Shown: positions 1 to 8,617, numbered from the stretch's first letter. The stretch is DNA of 64,000 nucleotides from Alphaproteobacteria bacterium (GCA_020632925.1 JACKER010000025.1:1-64000), one strand, 5' to 3'. The notes: a model not told the origin generated them from the letters alone. Translations and numbers: made by a program.

Positions 1-1
1 C

Positions 2-196
2 CTGAAGGTGCTCTGGTACGACTACGGCGGGTTCGTATTGGCGCACAAGAAGCTCGCCCGCGGTCGGTACCGGATCCCGGAGGTGACGGGGCACTCGGTC
101 CCGATGACGGCCGCGGAGCTTGGCGCGTTGCTCGAAGGGATCGATCTCTCGGGCTGCCACAGACTGCCGCGGTGGAACCCGCCCGATCCGCCATGA
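2..196 (+). pseudogene. IS66-type TnpB, C-terminal part (cut by left edge)
   Basis: The reading frame enters from the left edge and ends at 196. It reads LWYDYGGFVLAHKKLARGRY and later ALLEGIDLSG, which is the C-terminal half of the IS66 accessory protein TnpB (Orf2). The intact IS66 near 44 kb has the matching segments LSRGRYQLP and MLEGIDLRS. TnpB is needed for IS66 transposition, but its biochemical role is not settled. A TnpC start follows about 60 bp downstream, the normal IS66 order. The next gene is broken, so this is part of a dead element. Whether TnpB itself is whole cannot be seen. Confidence 0.8.
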
Positions 197-259
197 GTCC
201 TGACGTCATGTTGACGTCAAGCGCACTCCGCCGTCGGACCCGCCGGATTAGGAGTGCGC

Positions 260-625
260 ATGGACCTCGAGGCCGAGAACGCCCGCCTGCAGGCGCTTGT
301 CGCCGCGCTGGAGCGCGAGAAGGAAGCGCTCCTGCTCGGCTACGAGGAAGCGCGGGCGCGGGCCGACGAGGAGCGTGCGCGGGCCGAAGAGCATCGCGCC
401 AGGGCCGAGGCGGCCGAGGCAGCCGCGAAGAGGCTCCAGGTCGAGCTCGAGGACACGCTCCTGCAGAACACGGGCTGGCGGCCGACGGCTCGTCGCGGCC
501 GCGGCGTGACAGGCTTTGGATCATCGCGCCCGCCTCCCACCTGGGTTGATCGGTCACCCCTGCGTGGATACCCCGCTCTAGCGGCCGAGGACGACGTCGA
601 GGAGAAGGCGGTCGAGAAGGCTTAG
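260..625 (+). pseudogene. IS66 transposase TnpC, N-terminal fragment
   Basis: The ATG at 260 follows an AGGAG-like site and opens a strongly charged coiled coil (residues about 1-75, repeated E-A-R heptads). That matches the leucine-zipper start of IS66 TnpC. After about 80 residues the sequence loses family likeness and the frame stops at 625, whereas TnpC is normally about 500-560 residues. A matching C-terminal TnpC piece lies at 7740-8144. The two may be remnants of one element split by rearrangement, but this is inference. Confidence 0.65.
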
Positions 626-675
626 CGCCACCGACAGACCGGGCCCGCATCCGCCTCACCGACATACTGGTCGCG

Positions 676-2049
676 CTACTGGAGTTGCGCCGCCGTCGAT
701 GACCCGTACCGCGCCCCTCCGGGGCGAGGAAAGGACGGCATAGCAGGCACCCCGATGCCAACGAGGGGCTCGCCGCTGCGGGTCGGTGACCACACACCAC
801 CACCTGCAGGTCGCGACCACGCTGACTCGCGCACACGCTCCGGGGCCACCTCGAACGCGATGGGAGCGGTTCCGCACGACACGCCATCCTCGTAGGTGTA
901 CTCTTCGATGATCGGCGAATACCCCATGTTGGGTGACGTGTCCAACTGCGTCTCCGAGAGGATCCGGTCTTGTTCGTCGTAGGTCCAGGTGGTCCGGTCG
1001 ACGTTTCGCACATGGCTGATCGTCACGTCCTCCATGAGGAGGTTTCCGCGGTCGTCGTAGCTGTACTCGTAGATGTAGTAGAACCTGGGCTTCGGCAAAC
1101 CTGGACAGATTCCAGAGTAGCGATGGGCCACCAGACCATCTTCCAGGTAATCCCACGTGTAGCAGTCGTAGTACTGCATTCTCTCCATCGAGAACCGAGT
1201 GTACTCCTCGAGCTGGCCAGCGTCGTCATACACCCAGCGTCGAATCACAGGCGGATCCGTCGGTGGACTCGCGTAGCTCTCTTCCACCATCCGGCCGGCC
1301 CCGTCGTACAGATAGCTTGTGGTGCTGATCGGTTCACCCGTCACTCGGGTGTGCTCGTCGAGCAGGATCCGCCCCTCCTCGTCCACGGTGAACCGTCGCT
1401 GGCTCATCGGCTCACCCCACTCCCACAGGTCTTCACCGACCAGAACATCGCCATCATAGATCATGAAGTAGTCAAACTGGTGCACATCCTGTCTTGTGAT
1501 ATGGTCGACGATGGTGAACGAAGCCAGACGTCCGTCGTCACCGTATTTCCATATCGCTTCAGATTGTACTCTTTCGCGACGGTCGACTCGAATCTCCGAC
1601 AACAAATGTCCTGACCTGTCATAGGTGTAGGTCACAGTATTCATAGGATCACCTAGCCGACCGGTTTCAAAGCGAACCAGGCGACCGAGATAGAACGCCT
1701 GGGACACCTTCTCCACGGGCAGCGAGATGGACGTCGACCACCCTGGTCGATACGTCGTCACGTCGAGCAGGTGATGCTGAGGGCCTCCCGAGTATCGGAA
1801 CATCTGCGTGCAGGACTCGTCATCCACGGGCCGAGCCTCGACCTCGGCTGGGCGGGGCTCCGACGCTTCGCTCGTGTCGGTCGCCGGCGTCGCCGTATGA
1901 TCGACGTTGACCGCACCAGGACGGCGGTCGGAGGGAGACCCACATCCGAGCCACAGCGCCGCCGTCCAGACACAGCTGGTTGCGACCAGCCCGACTCGTC
2001 CGCGGCACTCGACAGACCACGCCACTTTCGATCGCGTTTCACTCCGCAA
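676..2049 (-). CDS. YD-repeat lipoprotein
   Basis: A 457-residue protein with a hydrophobic leader ending in a lipobox-like LWLGC (Cys about 36), then a Thr/Pro/Glu-rich linker. From about residue 130 it carries many RHS/YD-type repeats of the form YTYDRSGHLLSE, YLYDGAGRMVEE, YSYDDRGNLL and WTYDEQDRIL. YD repeats form beta-rich surface structures and occur in Rhs toxins, wall proteins and plain secreted proteins. No toxin domain is seen at the C-terminus. The stated start overlaps the upstream fragment by 11 bp; an internal GTG about 12 codons in would give a tidier leader. A lipid-anchored surface role is inferred. Confidence 0.75.
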   Translation of the reverse strand: MRSETRSKVAWSVECRGRVGLVATSCVWTAALWLGCGSPSDRRPGAVNVDHTATPATDTSEASEPRPAEVEARPVDDESCTQMFRYSGGPQHHLLDVTTYRPGWSTSISLPVEKVSQAFYLGRLVRFETGRLGDPMNTVTYTYDRSGHLLSEIRVDRRERVQSEAIWKYGDDGRLASFTIVDHITRQDVHQFDYFMIYDGDVLVGEDLWEWGEPMSQRRFTVDEEGRILLDEHTRVTGEPISTTSYLYDGAGRMVEESYASPPTDPPVIRRWVYDDAGQLEEYTRFSMERMQYYDCYTWDYLEDGLVAHRYSGICPGLPKPRFYYIYEYSYDDRGNLLMEDVTISHVRNVDRTTWTYDEQDRILSETQLDTSPNMGYSPIIEEYTYEDGVSCGTAPIAFEVAPERVRESAWSRPAGGGVWSPTRSGEPLVGIGVPAMPSFPRPGGARYGSSTAAQLQ

Positions 2050-2521
2050 GGGCCCGCCGCATGCGGTGCCGGAGGCCGCGTCCTCCGATCGTGGTGGGTG
2101 TGGTGTAGTAGACGAACGTGCTCCGCGTGGACGGCGTGGTCTGCATGGAGAGTGGTTCAGCGTCGACCCGCTGGACTTCCGGGTCCATGTACCCTGGGGG
2201 TCGGGTCATGAGCATCTGACGTCGTGGCTCGACTTCCTGGATCGGCCAGTCGGGATCGTGCACACCGTGGGGACTCGGGTCGGGCCCGACGAGAGACATC
2301 CGATAGACCTCTGCAGGCTGAGAATAGAACGGGTCCGTCGGGTCGAGGGGGTTCGATCGGTTGGGGGCTGCTACTGCGCCAAACGGAAAGACGGCCATCG
2401 GCTTGCCGTTGTTCGCGACGAAGTTCTCGTCGTCGAGAAAGAATCGAAGCCCACGCCCCGGGAAATCCAGCTCGGGCTGGGTCGGGATGAAGGGGACAGG
2501 AAGGTTGAACGGCCTCATCAA
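2039..2521 (-). pseudogene. 3' gene fragment fused to the end of the IS91-like element
   Basis: This frame starts inside the end of the IS91-like element (first residues MRPFNLPVP are element sequence) and continues into host sequence from about 2491. The host part, about 150 residues (for example LRFFLDDENFVANNGKPM), looks protein-like but I do not recognise its family. The original N-terminal part is missing here, so the gene was most likely cut by the element. It overlaps the YD-repeat gene by 11 bp, so the two were probably co-transcribed. Whether the hybrid is expressed from the element-borne ATG is open. Confidence 0.5.
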
Positions 2522-2545
2522 GATCGAGCCTACACCGACTTTTCC
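2492..2545 (+). repeat. oriIS-like end of IS91 copy 1
   Basis: The conserved end GGGGACAGGAAG, then GAACGGCCTCATCAAG and GAGCCTACACC, recurs at 13325 and 35243. It lies about 190 bp beyond the transposase stop, where oriIS is found in IS91-type elements. Read outward, it also carries an ATG with an open frame (MRPF.LPVP) running into flanking DNA in all three copies. Confidence 0.7.
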
Positions 2546-2686
2546 GTCGGCGCGACTTCGCCGACCTCGGCGACGGATGCCGGGCGGGGTCGGGCGGGCC
2601 GAAGGCAGGCGCGCGAGGCCTCGACCGGCTTGTCGAGGAGCACCGCGCGCAGGTGCGCGGCCCAGCGGGCCCCATCGCCCGCGGGT

Positions 2687-4186
2687 TCACGCGATGCGCG
2701 CGACGCTCGGTGGTCCGCGCGAACTGTTCGCGAGCCCCGCCAGGATCCGGGTGGTGGCGGGCGGACCCACGACCACGGTCCGCAGGGTCATCTGGCCGGC
2801 GCAGCGGGGACACACGAAGCCACCGGTGCCGAACACGCGTTCCAGGAGCTCGGACCACGGGCACCAGGCGGACCTGTTGCGCCCCTTCAGCGGAGCGGGA
2901 CGGCGCAGCAAGGTCGTCTTGCCGTCGCGACCAGCATCGGGGAGACGTCGCGGCACGAGCTCGGAGCGCCAGGCGGCGTGGGCGGCGTAGACCCCGTGGA
3001 AGTGGGTGGTGTGGACGCGGGGGCGGACCACCAGCGCCGCAAGCTTCTCGGTGAGCTCGAGCGGTGTGAACAGGAACGCCGCGGTCCCGTCGCGCCAGGG
3101 CTTGCGCAAGTGGAGGACGACCTGCCCGTCGGGACGACCCTCCAGCCGAGCCTTCGCCAGCGGTGGCCGGAGCAGGTAGCGCGCGAGCTGTTCGAGCCCG
3201 ACGCGGTCGGAGGCGGGGACCCAGGTGCCGGCGTGCAGGCCGTACCCTTCGCACAGCACCCCGTCCCCGCTGCGACTCACCTCCTCGAACCGGGGCGGGA
3301 CCGCCCGGTAGCGTCGCACGGGCTGTCCAGTTCGCGGACCCGCGGCGACCTGGTTGGCCACGGACGCCGCGAACAGGACGGCCTGTGCGTCGTCGGGCGC
3401 CTCCTCGTCGTCCACGCCCTGCCCCACGAGCCACCGCTCGCTGGCCTCCGCGATGCGCCGCACCAGAGTCTCCAGCGCCTCGGGGGTCGGACGCACGCGG
3501 TGGAACCGGAGCGCTCCAGCCTCGTCCCGTGCCCAGACCCCGTCGGGCAAGAGGCAGTGGAAGTGCAGGTTCAGCGCGAGCGAGGAGCCGAACCGCTGCT
3601 CGACCGTCACCGCCCCGGTCCGCGCGTCCACCACCTCGTGCCGCTCCTCGGCATGGGCCACCAGCCAGGCGAACACCTCGCGCAGCGCCAGGTCCAGCAC
3701 CCCACGCGCCAGCTCGGGCCGCCACGCCAGCAGTCTGCGCCTGGGCCAAGGCACGGTCAGCACCCACTGGCGGTGCGGCACCTCCGCGAACAGGGTGTCG
3801 CACCAGCGCGCCGCCCGTTCCGCCATCCGCCGCCCGCAGCAGCACGGGCAGAACGCCCGTCCCTTGCACGAGAACGGTACGAGCCGGTGCCCGTCGCACC
3901 GCTCGCACACGAGCCAGGCGAAGCCGTTCTGCGGATCCCCGCACCCGAGGTAGCGCTCCAGCTCCTTCCACACGAAGGCGGGCAGCTCCTGGTCCGCCTC
4001 CTCGAGGACACGGCGCAGCTCCGCCATCCCCACCGCCACCGTCTGGTGCAGCAGGTCGCCGTGCGTCCCTCTGGTCTCCACCCACACCACGGCGGGCGGC
4101 ACCTGCACGCAGCGGGCCGCCCCCACCCAACGGAGCAACGCCGTGTTCGCGCCGCCCACTCCGACGTGACGACGGTCGTCGGGCAC
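2687..4186 (-). CDS. IS91 family transposase, copy 1
   Basis: A 499-residue Y1/Y2-type HUH transposase. The N-terminal half has zinc-finger cysteines (CERCDG, then GRAFCPCCCGRRM, about residues 94-121). The HUH metal motif is seen in NLHFHCLLPDG near residue 207, and a likely nicking tyrosine lies in LARYLLRPPLA near residue 330. Family members nick one strand at oriIS and transpose by rolling circle. A C-terminal zinc pair (CPRC, then a nearby basic stretch) is also visible. The GTG start was chosen because copy 2 is collinear from the same codon, while the sequence upstream differs between copies by a 1-bp frameshift. Confidence 0.9.
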   Translation of the reverse strand: MPDDRRHVGVGGANTALLRWVGAARCVQVPPAVVWVETRGTHGDLLHQTVAVGMAELRRVLEEADQELPAFVWKELERYLGCGDPQNGFAWLVCERCDGHRLVPFSCKGRAFCPCCCGRRMAERAARWCDTLFAEVPHRQWVLTVPWPRRRLLAWRPELARGVLDLALREVFAWLVAHAEERHEVVDARTGAVTVEQRFGSSLALNLHFHCLLPDGVWARDEAGALRFHRVRPTPEALETLVRRIAEASERWLVGQGVDDEEAPDDAQAVLFAASVANQVAAGPRTGQPVRRYRAVPPRFEEVSRSGDGVLCEGYGLHAGTWVPASDRVGLEQLARYLLRPPLAKARLEGRPDGQVVLHLRKPWRDGTAAFLFTPLELTEKLAALVVRPRVHTTHFHGVYAAHAAWRSELVPRRLPDAGRDGKTTLLRRPAPLKGRNRSAWCPWSELLERVFGTGGFVCPRCAGQMTLRTVVVGPPATTRILAGLANSSRGPPSVARIA

Positions 4187-4305
4187 CCGAGCGGAAGCGC
4201 CCAGGCGATGGACTGTCCTGCCCCCGGTCGCTTCCGCCCTGGAGGGTCGAGCCGCCCGGACGGGCCGCGGGGCGCTGGGGTGCCGGTGCGGACCCCCGGG
4301 GCGCC

Positions 4306-4384
4306 GCGCTCAACGTCGGTTGGAGCAGACGGGCCCCCACCGCTTCGCGGTGGAGCCCCGCAGCTCAACCGGGCGTTGACCGCA
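4306..4384 (+). repeat. A repeat, copy A1: attC-like hairpin at the IS91 5' end
   Basis: A 79-bp imperfect palindrome. Outer arms are GCGCTCAACG and CGTTGACCGC, the next pair is GGTTGGAGC with GCTCAACC (one bulged G), and the tip is CCACCGC-TTC-GCGGTGG. GCTCAAC fits the integron attC R'' consensus RYYYAAC. GTTGACC differs from GTTRRRY at one base. The element doubles as the terIS-side end of the IS91-like copy. Other copies are at 15139, 17384 and 19516. Confidence 0.6.
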
Positions 4385-4446
4385 CGGGAGTTGCACCGTT
4401 CCAGCGCCCGCCCTCCCCGCCGCGGCCGGGAGAAGGGCCGAGCAGC
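4372..4446 (+). repeat. 75-bp direct repeat, left copy
   Basis: Positions 4372-4446 are identical, base for base, to 6072-6146; the two start exactly 1,700 bp apart. The repeat begins at GGCGTTGACCGCACGGGAG, inside the A1 hairpin, and ends at GGGCCGAGCAGC. The IS3-like orfA/orfB pair lies between the two copies. Confidence 0.9.
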
Positions 4447-4514
4447 TATGCTGTCCCCCGTGCCGGAGTAGACATCCGGCGGTGCGTTAATCCCCGCGGG
4501 TCGGTCTGGGGCAG

Positions 4515-4901
4515 GTGCACGTGAGCGAGCAGGACGAGGGCGTGGGTGGAGACCGTCCGGAAGTGGACGGCGGGCAGCGCGGCCGTCCCGGACGTCGGAG
4601 CGTCGAGGACCGCCGGAGCGCAGTGCTGGAGCTCATCGGTGGGAAGGCGACGGTGGACCAGCTGGCGCGGCGGTACGGGGTGAAGCCCGAAACGGTGGAG
4701 GGCTGGCGGCAGGACGCGCTGGAGGGGCTGGAGGCGGCGCTGCGGCGAGGCACCGGGCGCACGGGTCGGGAGCTCGAGCTCGAGAAGGAGAACCGGGAGC
4801 TACGCGGTGCGGTCACGGACCTGTCCATCGAGAAGGCGATTCTGAAGCGGGAGCTCGACAAGTGCCGCCCCCCTTCAGTGCCCGCGAGGTCGCGGCGATG
4901 A
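4515..4901 (+). CDS. IS3-type transposase OrfA
   Basis: A 128-residue protein starting at GTG 4515. Residues about 30-75 form a helix-turn-helix (ATVDQLARRYGVKPETVEGW) followed by a coiled coil ending ELRGAVTDLSIEKAILKREL, the usual OrfA layout for DNA binding and oligomerisation. It overlaps orfB by 40 bp in the -1 frame, the arrangement used by IS3 elements to make the OrfAB transposase by programmed frameshift. It lies between the 75-bp direct repeats. No clear terminal inverted repeats were found by eye. Confidence 0.85.
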   Translation: MHVSEQDEGVGGDRPEVDGGQRGRPGRRSVEDRRSAVLELIGGKATVDQLARRYGVKPETVEGWRQDALEGLEAALRRGTGRTGRELELEKENRELRGAVTDLSIEKAILKRELDKCRPPSVPARSRR

Positions 4902-5782
4902 GCCGGGAGACCGACGCGGGCGTAGTGACCGTGGTGGGTCTGTGCAGGCTGCTCGGGGTGTCGCGTGCCGGGGTGTACGCGGCGCGGCGGTCGCCGGCGG
5001 AGGAGCGCAAGGCCGCGGCTCCACCGGCCGTCCGGACGGGGGTGTCGGGGGCCGAGCTGCTGGTGGCCATCCGGGCGGTGTTGAAGGACCACGCGAGCTG
5101 GGGCCACCGGAAGGTCTGGGCGACGCTGAGGCGGCAGGGCACGCGGGTGGGCCGCCGGCGGGTCGCGGAAGTCATGAAGGCCAACGGGGAGATGCAGGAG
5201 GCCAACGCCCCTCGGGCCGATGCTGTGCGGCCTCGCGGGCACGTTGTCGTGCCGGAGCCCAACCGCCGGTTCGCGACCGACCTGACGACCGTGTGGACGC
5301 GCCGGGATGGGCTCGTGGCGGTGGTCCTGACGGTCGACTCCGGGTGCAGGAGCGTGCTCGACGTCGCCGCCACGAAGTCTCAGGAGTCCGGACCGGTGTT
5401 GGCGACCGTCGAGCGCGCGCTGGAACGGGCCTTCGGCAGGCCCGACCAGGTGCCCGAGGGGGTGGAGCTGCGCTCGGACCACGGCCCGCAGTACACCGGC
5501 CAGGACGCTCAGGACCTGGCCCTCCGCTGGAACCTCGTCCAGACCTTCGCGCCCGTCGGGCGGCCCACCGGTAATGCCCTGGCCGAACGCACCATCCAGA
5601 CGATGAAGATCGAGTGCCTCTGGCCGTCCGAGTTCGACGGCGTCGAGGACCTCCAAGTCGCTCTGGAGGCGTGGCGCCTGTCGTTCAACGACGAGCGCCC
5701 CCACCAGGCCCTCGGCTGGAGGACGCCGTCCGAGGTGCGCGCTGCGAAGCTGGGGTTGTCCCCGACGAGGGCGGCCGCGTGA
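4862..5782 (+). CDS. IS3-type transposase OrfB (rve/DDE integrase core)
   Basis: About 306 residues. An HTH_21-like N-terminal part (SWGHRKVWATLRRQGTRVGRRRV) is followed by an rve integrase core with the three acidic residues visible: FATDLTTVW (D), LRSDHGPQYTG (D) and LAERTIQTMKIECLW (E). The ending FNDERPHQALGWRTPSEV is typical of the family. The frame is intact, so with OrfA this could be an active element. The GTG at 4862 may not be a real start, since OrfB is usually made as the OrfAB fusion. Confidence 0.88.
   Translation: MPPPFSAREVAAMSRETDAGVVTVVGLCRLLGVSRAGVYAARRSPAEERKAAAPPAVRTGVSGAELLVAIRAVLKDHASWGHRKVWATLRRQGTRVGRRRVAEVMKANGEMQEANAPRADAVRPRGHVVVPEPNRRFATDLTTVWTRRDGLVAVVLTVDSGCRSVLDVAATKSQESGPVLATVERALERAFGRPDQVPEGVELRSDHGPQYTGQDAQDLALRWNLVQTFAPVGRPTGNALAERTIQTMKIECLWPSEFDGVEDLQVALEAWRLSFNDERPHQALGWRTPSEVRAAKLGLSPTRAAA
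4868..4874 (+). promoter_or_regulatory. Candidate -1 frameshift slippery site between orfA and orfB
   Basis: In the orfA frame the codons read CGC CCC CCT, giving the heptamer C_CCC_CCT, which fits X_XXY_YYZ. It lies inside the orfA/orfB overlap, and orfB is in the -1 frame. A-rich slippery sites are more usual in IS3 elements. Confidence 0.4.
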
Positions 5783-6290
5783 GCGGGCTGGCGCTCCCAT
5801 CCGGGGTCGCAGAGCCCCCGCCGGAGGCATCCGTCCGCCCGTCACCCACGCGCAGCGGGGACCGCAAGGGCGACGCGCAGGCCACCGAGCGGCCGGAGCC
5901 ACCCGCAGACGCGCACAGGGTACCGACCGCAGGTCGGTGCGCGAGCACGGCGAGGATGGCGAGGACCGCGACGTGGCCGGAGCAGAGCCCGGCGGTACGT
6001 CCCGGCAGTGACGGGCGGGCGGAGGCCGACCAGCCGCCGACGCTCGGGGTGGGTGGCCGGATCAGCTACCAGGCGTTGACCGCACGGGAGTTGCACCGTT
6101 CCAGCGCCCGCCCTCCCCGCCGCGGCCGGGAGAAGGGCCGAGCAGCACCTGGGCCAGAGGTCCGTGGCGAACGCTGTGGCCATCTCGGCCGAGCGACCCG
6201 GCCGCCGAGGGGGCGACACCCACACGATCGAGCTGTAGTGGCGTGCTAGGCTTGCGCCTCCCCCTTCAGCGTTTCGGACGGCACGTCACC
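5783..6290 (+). other. Non-coding gap after the IS3-like genes
   Basis: No convincing gene. It holds the right copy of the 75-bp direct repeat (6072-6146) and a small palindrome CCGACC-GCA-GGTCGG near 5925. The rest is GC-rich sequence with shadow frames only. Confidence 0.6.
6072..6146 (+). repeat. 75-bp direct repeat, right copy
   Basis: Identical to 4372-4446. The sequence to its left (GATCAGCTACCA) differs from that of the left copy, so only the right half of the A hairpin plus its flank is duplicated here. Confidence 0.9.
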
Positions 6291-7556
6291 ATGGCCCGCG
6301 ACCCGTTTCACGTGTTCTTCTCCTGGCAATCGGACCTGCCGAAGAAATGTAATTGGACACTCATCGAAGACTCACTGAAGCGCGCGGCTGGAGCGGTCGG
6401 GTCGGACCCAGAGATCGAGGTGGACCCTGTCGTTGACCGCGACACAGCAGGCTTGCCGGGGACGCCCGACATTGCTCAAAGCATCCTGGACAAGATCGAC
6501 CGGTGCGGCCTCTTCGTGGCGGACGTGAGTATCGTGCTTGGGGATGCGAGCGGCAGGCGCTCGCCAAACCCCAATGTGCTGATCGAAATCGGATATGCTG
6601 CTAGGTCGCTCGGCTGGGATCGGGTCGTCCTCCTCTTCAACGAACACTTCGGGCCGTTGGAGGCGCTCCCCTTCGACATTCGGAGTCGCCGTATCAAGAC
6701 CTACAGGGCCGCTCCTGAAGACCCGCCGGCATCGGCCCGGAACGACTTGGCCAGATTCTTCGAGGTAGCGATCCGCGCCGTGCTCAGCATCGCCCCAGCC
6801 ACACGCGAACGCACGTTTTCAATGGGACGTTCGGTCACCACGATCGACCACGAATGGTTGGCAATGGGAGTTCCCGCCGACGTGCCTCGGAAGCTTGTGA
6901 TCCTGGGCCCGCCCGAGGGTGCTGTCGAAATCGAACGCGGGAAGCTACTCTCGTGCGTGATGGAATCGGGCTTTAAGCTTGCCGGGTGGGGCGGCTCCGG
7001 ATTTCCAGCGGACGAAGATCGCAACGTCAACGAACACCGTGAAGCCGACTGCATCCGTCGTGGACGCAAGGTGCTGGGCCGCCGCACAGGTCAGGTAGAT
7101 GAAGACACGTTTCTGTGGGCTGCATGGCGTTCGGGCGACCTCGCACAATGCACGCCAATTCGTGAAGCTGTGGAGAACGGTTACGTGGACAATCCAGCGA
7201 TCAACATTCTCGCTATCGAGTGGGCCATGTATGACCTGGTTCAACCGCTTCAGTTCCTGAGGCGATTTCGTGACCGTGTCGCTGCTACCCGAGTGCCATT
7301 CAGGGTTGGATACCGGTGGCAGCTCGGACAGGGGCGCCGCTTGGCATTTCTGGATCGTAATCGCGTGGGCTTCTCCCGCGAGTACCGTAGTTCCGCCGAC
7401 GTCTGGGAGCACGGATTCGTGGTGGAGCCCGGTGAGGATCCATGCCTGCACCTTCGCGATGCGGCCGAGTCGCTGTGCTGGCAGTTCGGATGGGATCAGT
7501 CATCCGGCTACTTGGACAGTTTCCTGCCGCCCTTAATCGCGGGCCACATCGGATGA
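6291..7556 (+). CDS. TIR-like nucleotide-binding protein, candidate defence effector
   Basis: A 421-residue protein from the ATG at 6291. The first ~150 residues follow the pattern of TIR-like proteins found in bacterial defence loci: VFFSWQSDLP (7-16), DRDTAGLPGTPDI (49-61), LFVADVSIV (about 74-82), then PNPNVLIEIGYAARSLGW with a glutamate at residue 99 where TIR NADases carry the catalytic Glu, and LPFDIRSRRI. The C-terminal ~250 residues have no family I recognise and could be the sensor. GC content is visibly lower than in neighbours and mobile elements lie on both sides, suggesting transfer. NAD-cleaving activity is inferred from family likeness, not seen. Confidence 0.65.
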   Translation: MARDPFHVFFSWQSDLPKKCNWTLIEDSLKRAAGAVGSDPEIEVDPVVDRDTAGLPGTPDIAQSILDKIDRCGLFVADVSIVLGDASGRRSPNPNVLIEIGYAARSLGWDRVVLLFNEHFGPLEALPFDIRSRRIKTYRAAPEDPPASARNDLARFFEVAIRAVLSIAPATRERTFSMGRSVTTIDHEWLAMGVPADVPRKLVILGPPEGAVEIERGKLLSCVMESGFKLAGWGGSGFPADEDRNVNEHREADCIRRGRKVLGRRTGQVDEDTFLWAAWRSGDLAQCTPIREAVENGYVDNPAINILAIEWAMYDLVQPLQFLRRFRDRVAATRVPFRVGYRWQLGQGRRLAFLDRNRVGFSREYRSSADVWEHGFVVEPGEDPCLHLRDAAESLCWQFGWDQSSGYLDSFLPPLIAGHIG

Positions 7557-7739
7557 GTTGCCCGAGGATAGCCCGGCACCCGGCCCACGATGAGCCGCCA
7601 GGTCGGTACCTCGGTGAGCGCCCGGGGCGGTGCCGGAGTGGGCTGTGCGCCCTCGGGCTGCGGGGCGGCATCGTTCGGGCGCGTCGCGCTACGCGGGCCG
7701 GTCCCGGCCCGGAGCGTAGGACAGGCCCGAAGTCGACTG

Positions 7740-8144
7740 TTGGTCGACGGTTTCTTCGAGTGGGCGCGAGCGCTGTCGCAGATCATTCGTCCGGAGTCGG
7801 CGCTGGGCGACGCGTTGAGGTACGCGCGGAACCAGGAGTCGGAACTTCGGCTGTTCCTCGAGCACGGCGAGCTGCCGATGCACAACAACCTGTCCGAGCT
7901 GATGCTCAGGCAGACGGCCGTCGGCCGCAAGAACTGGCTGTTCGCCCGGTCCGAAGATGGTGCACACGCGGCGGCCGCGCTCTACACGTTGATCGGCAGC
8001 TGCTCGCTGCAAGGCATCGACCCCTGGCTGTACCTGCGCGACCTGCTCCACCGCCTCCAGGACTACCCGGCGAACCGGGTCGGCGAGCTCACGCCGAAGA
8101 ACTGGCGGGCGTTCAGACCAGGTCACACGCCACCGGCCAGCTGA
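7740..8144 (+). pseudogene. IS66 transposase TnpC, C-terminal fragment
   Basis: About 134 residues in frame: LRYARNQESELRLFLEHGEL, PMHNNLSELMLRQTAVGRKNW and GAHAAAALYTLIGSC. This is the end of IS66 TnpC, including the DNN.(S/E).E.(A/M)LR region. The intact IS66 near 46 kb has the matching PLDNNWSERALRSVNLIRNN. The N-terminal three quarters are missing here. It may be the other half of the fragment at 260-625. Confidence 0.8.
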
Positions 8145-8353
8145 CCTCTACCGTTCGCTGTGTGGATACGCAACAGGTCCTCCGCCTCCATCACGACCGG
8201 AACGAACCCGACGTGCTCGACCCGTGGTCTGCCACCGCCACCAGGCCACCGTGTTCCGGTTCAGCGCGTGGGCGGCGGCGAACCGCCCCACCGACTCTCT
8301 GGAGTTGACCCGGTTTCGTGGACACCCTCGAATCTACAGGAGAGGATGTCCGC

Positions 8354-8617
8354 ATGGCGCGCAAGACGTACAGCGCAGAGTATAGGTCCCACCTCGTTTC
8401 CCTCGTGAAGGCGGGCCGGACGCCCGAGTCCTTGGCCAAGGAGTTCGAGCCGTCCGCTCCGACCATCCGGGCCTGGGTGGAGGCGGCGAGGGCTGCCGAG
8501 GCCGGTGGGGAGGTCGTGGACAAGGACGCTCGCATCAGGGAGCTCGAGCGCAAGCTCAAGCAGGTGGAAGAGGAGCGTAAAATCCTAAAAAACGGCGCAC
8601 CGGCCCACCGGTTCTGA
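8354..8617 (+). pseudogene. IS3 OrfA, interrupted by IS110
   Basis: ATG 8354 begins MARKTYSAEYRSHLVSLVKA, an HTH (SLAKEFEPSAPTIRAW) and a coiled coil ending RIRELERKLKQVEEERKIL. At 8586 the frame runs into the IS110 left end and stops at 8617 after a few foreign residues. The missing part (LRKAAAWFAAQ) is found at 10188-10221, beyond the inserted element. Confidence 0.85.

Larger units (their letters stand above)
2492..4384 (-). mobile_element. IS91-like (HUH, rolling-circle) element, copy 1
   Basis: Bounded at the 3' side of the transposase by GGGGACAGGAAG (2492) and at the 5' side by the A hairpin ending in GTTGACCGCA (4384). Copy 2 at 13325-15217 has the same two ends and exactly the same length, 1,893 bp. 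Read outward, the 3' end is CTTCCTGTCCCC, close to the CTTCCTATACCC core of ISCR/IS91 oriIS sites as I recall them. No terminal inverted repeats are seen, as expected of the family. Boundaries come from comparing the two copies in this window. Confidence 0.8.

Noticed and set aside
676..2049. Rhs toxin
   Set aside because: YD repeats are present, but the protein is small and lacks the RHS core ending (DPxG) and a C-terminal toxin domain.
1907..4471. 854-residue plus-strand open frame
   Set aside because: It is antisense to the IS91 transposase and the fragment beside it; composition is Pro/Arg/His-rich shadow coding caused by high GC.
8147..8300. Small gene between the IS66 fragment and the IS3 left end
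   Set aside because: Only short frames without likeness to known proteins; probably IS66 or flank remnants.
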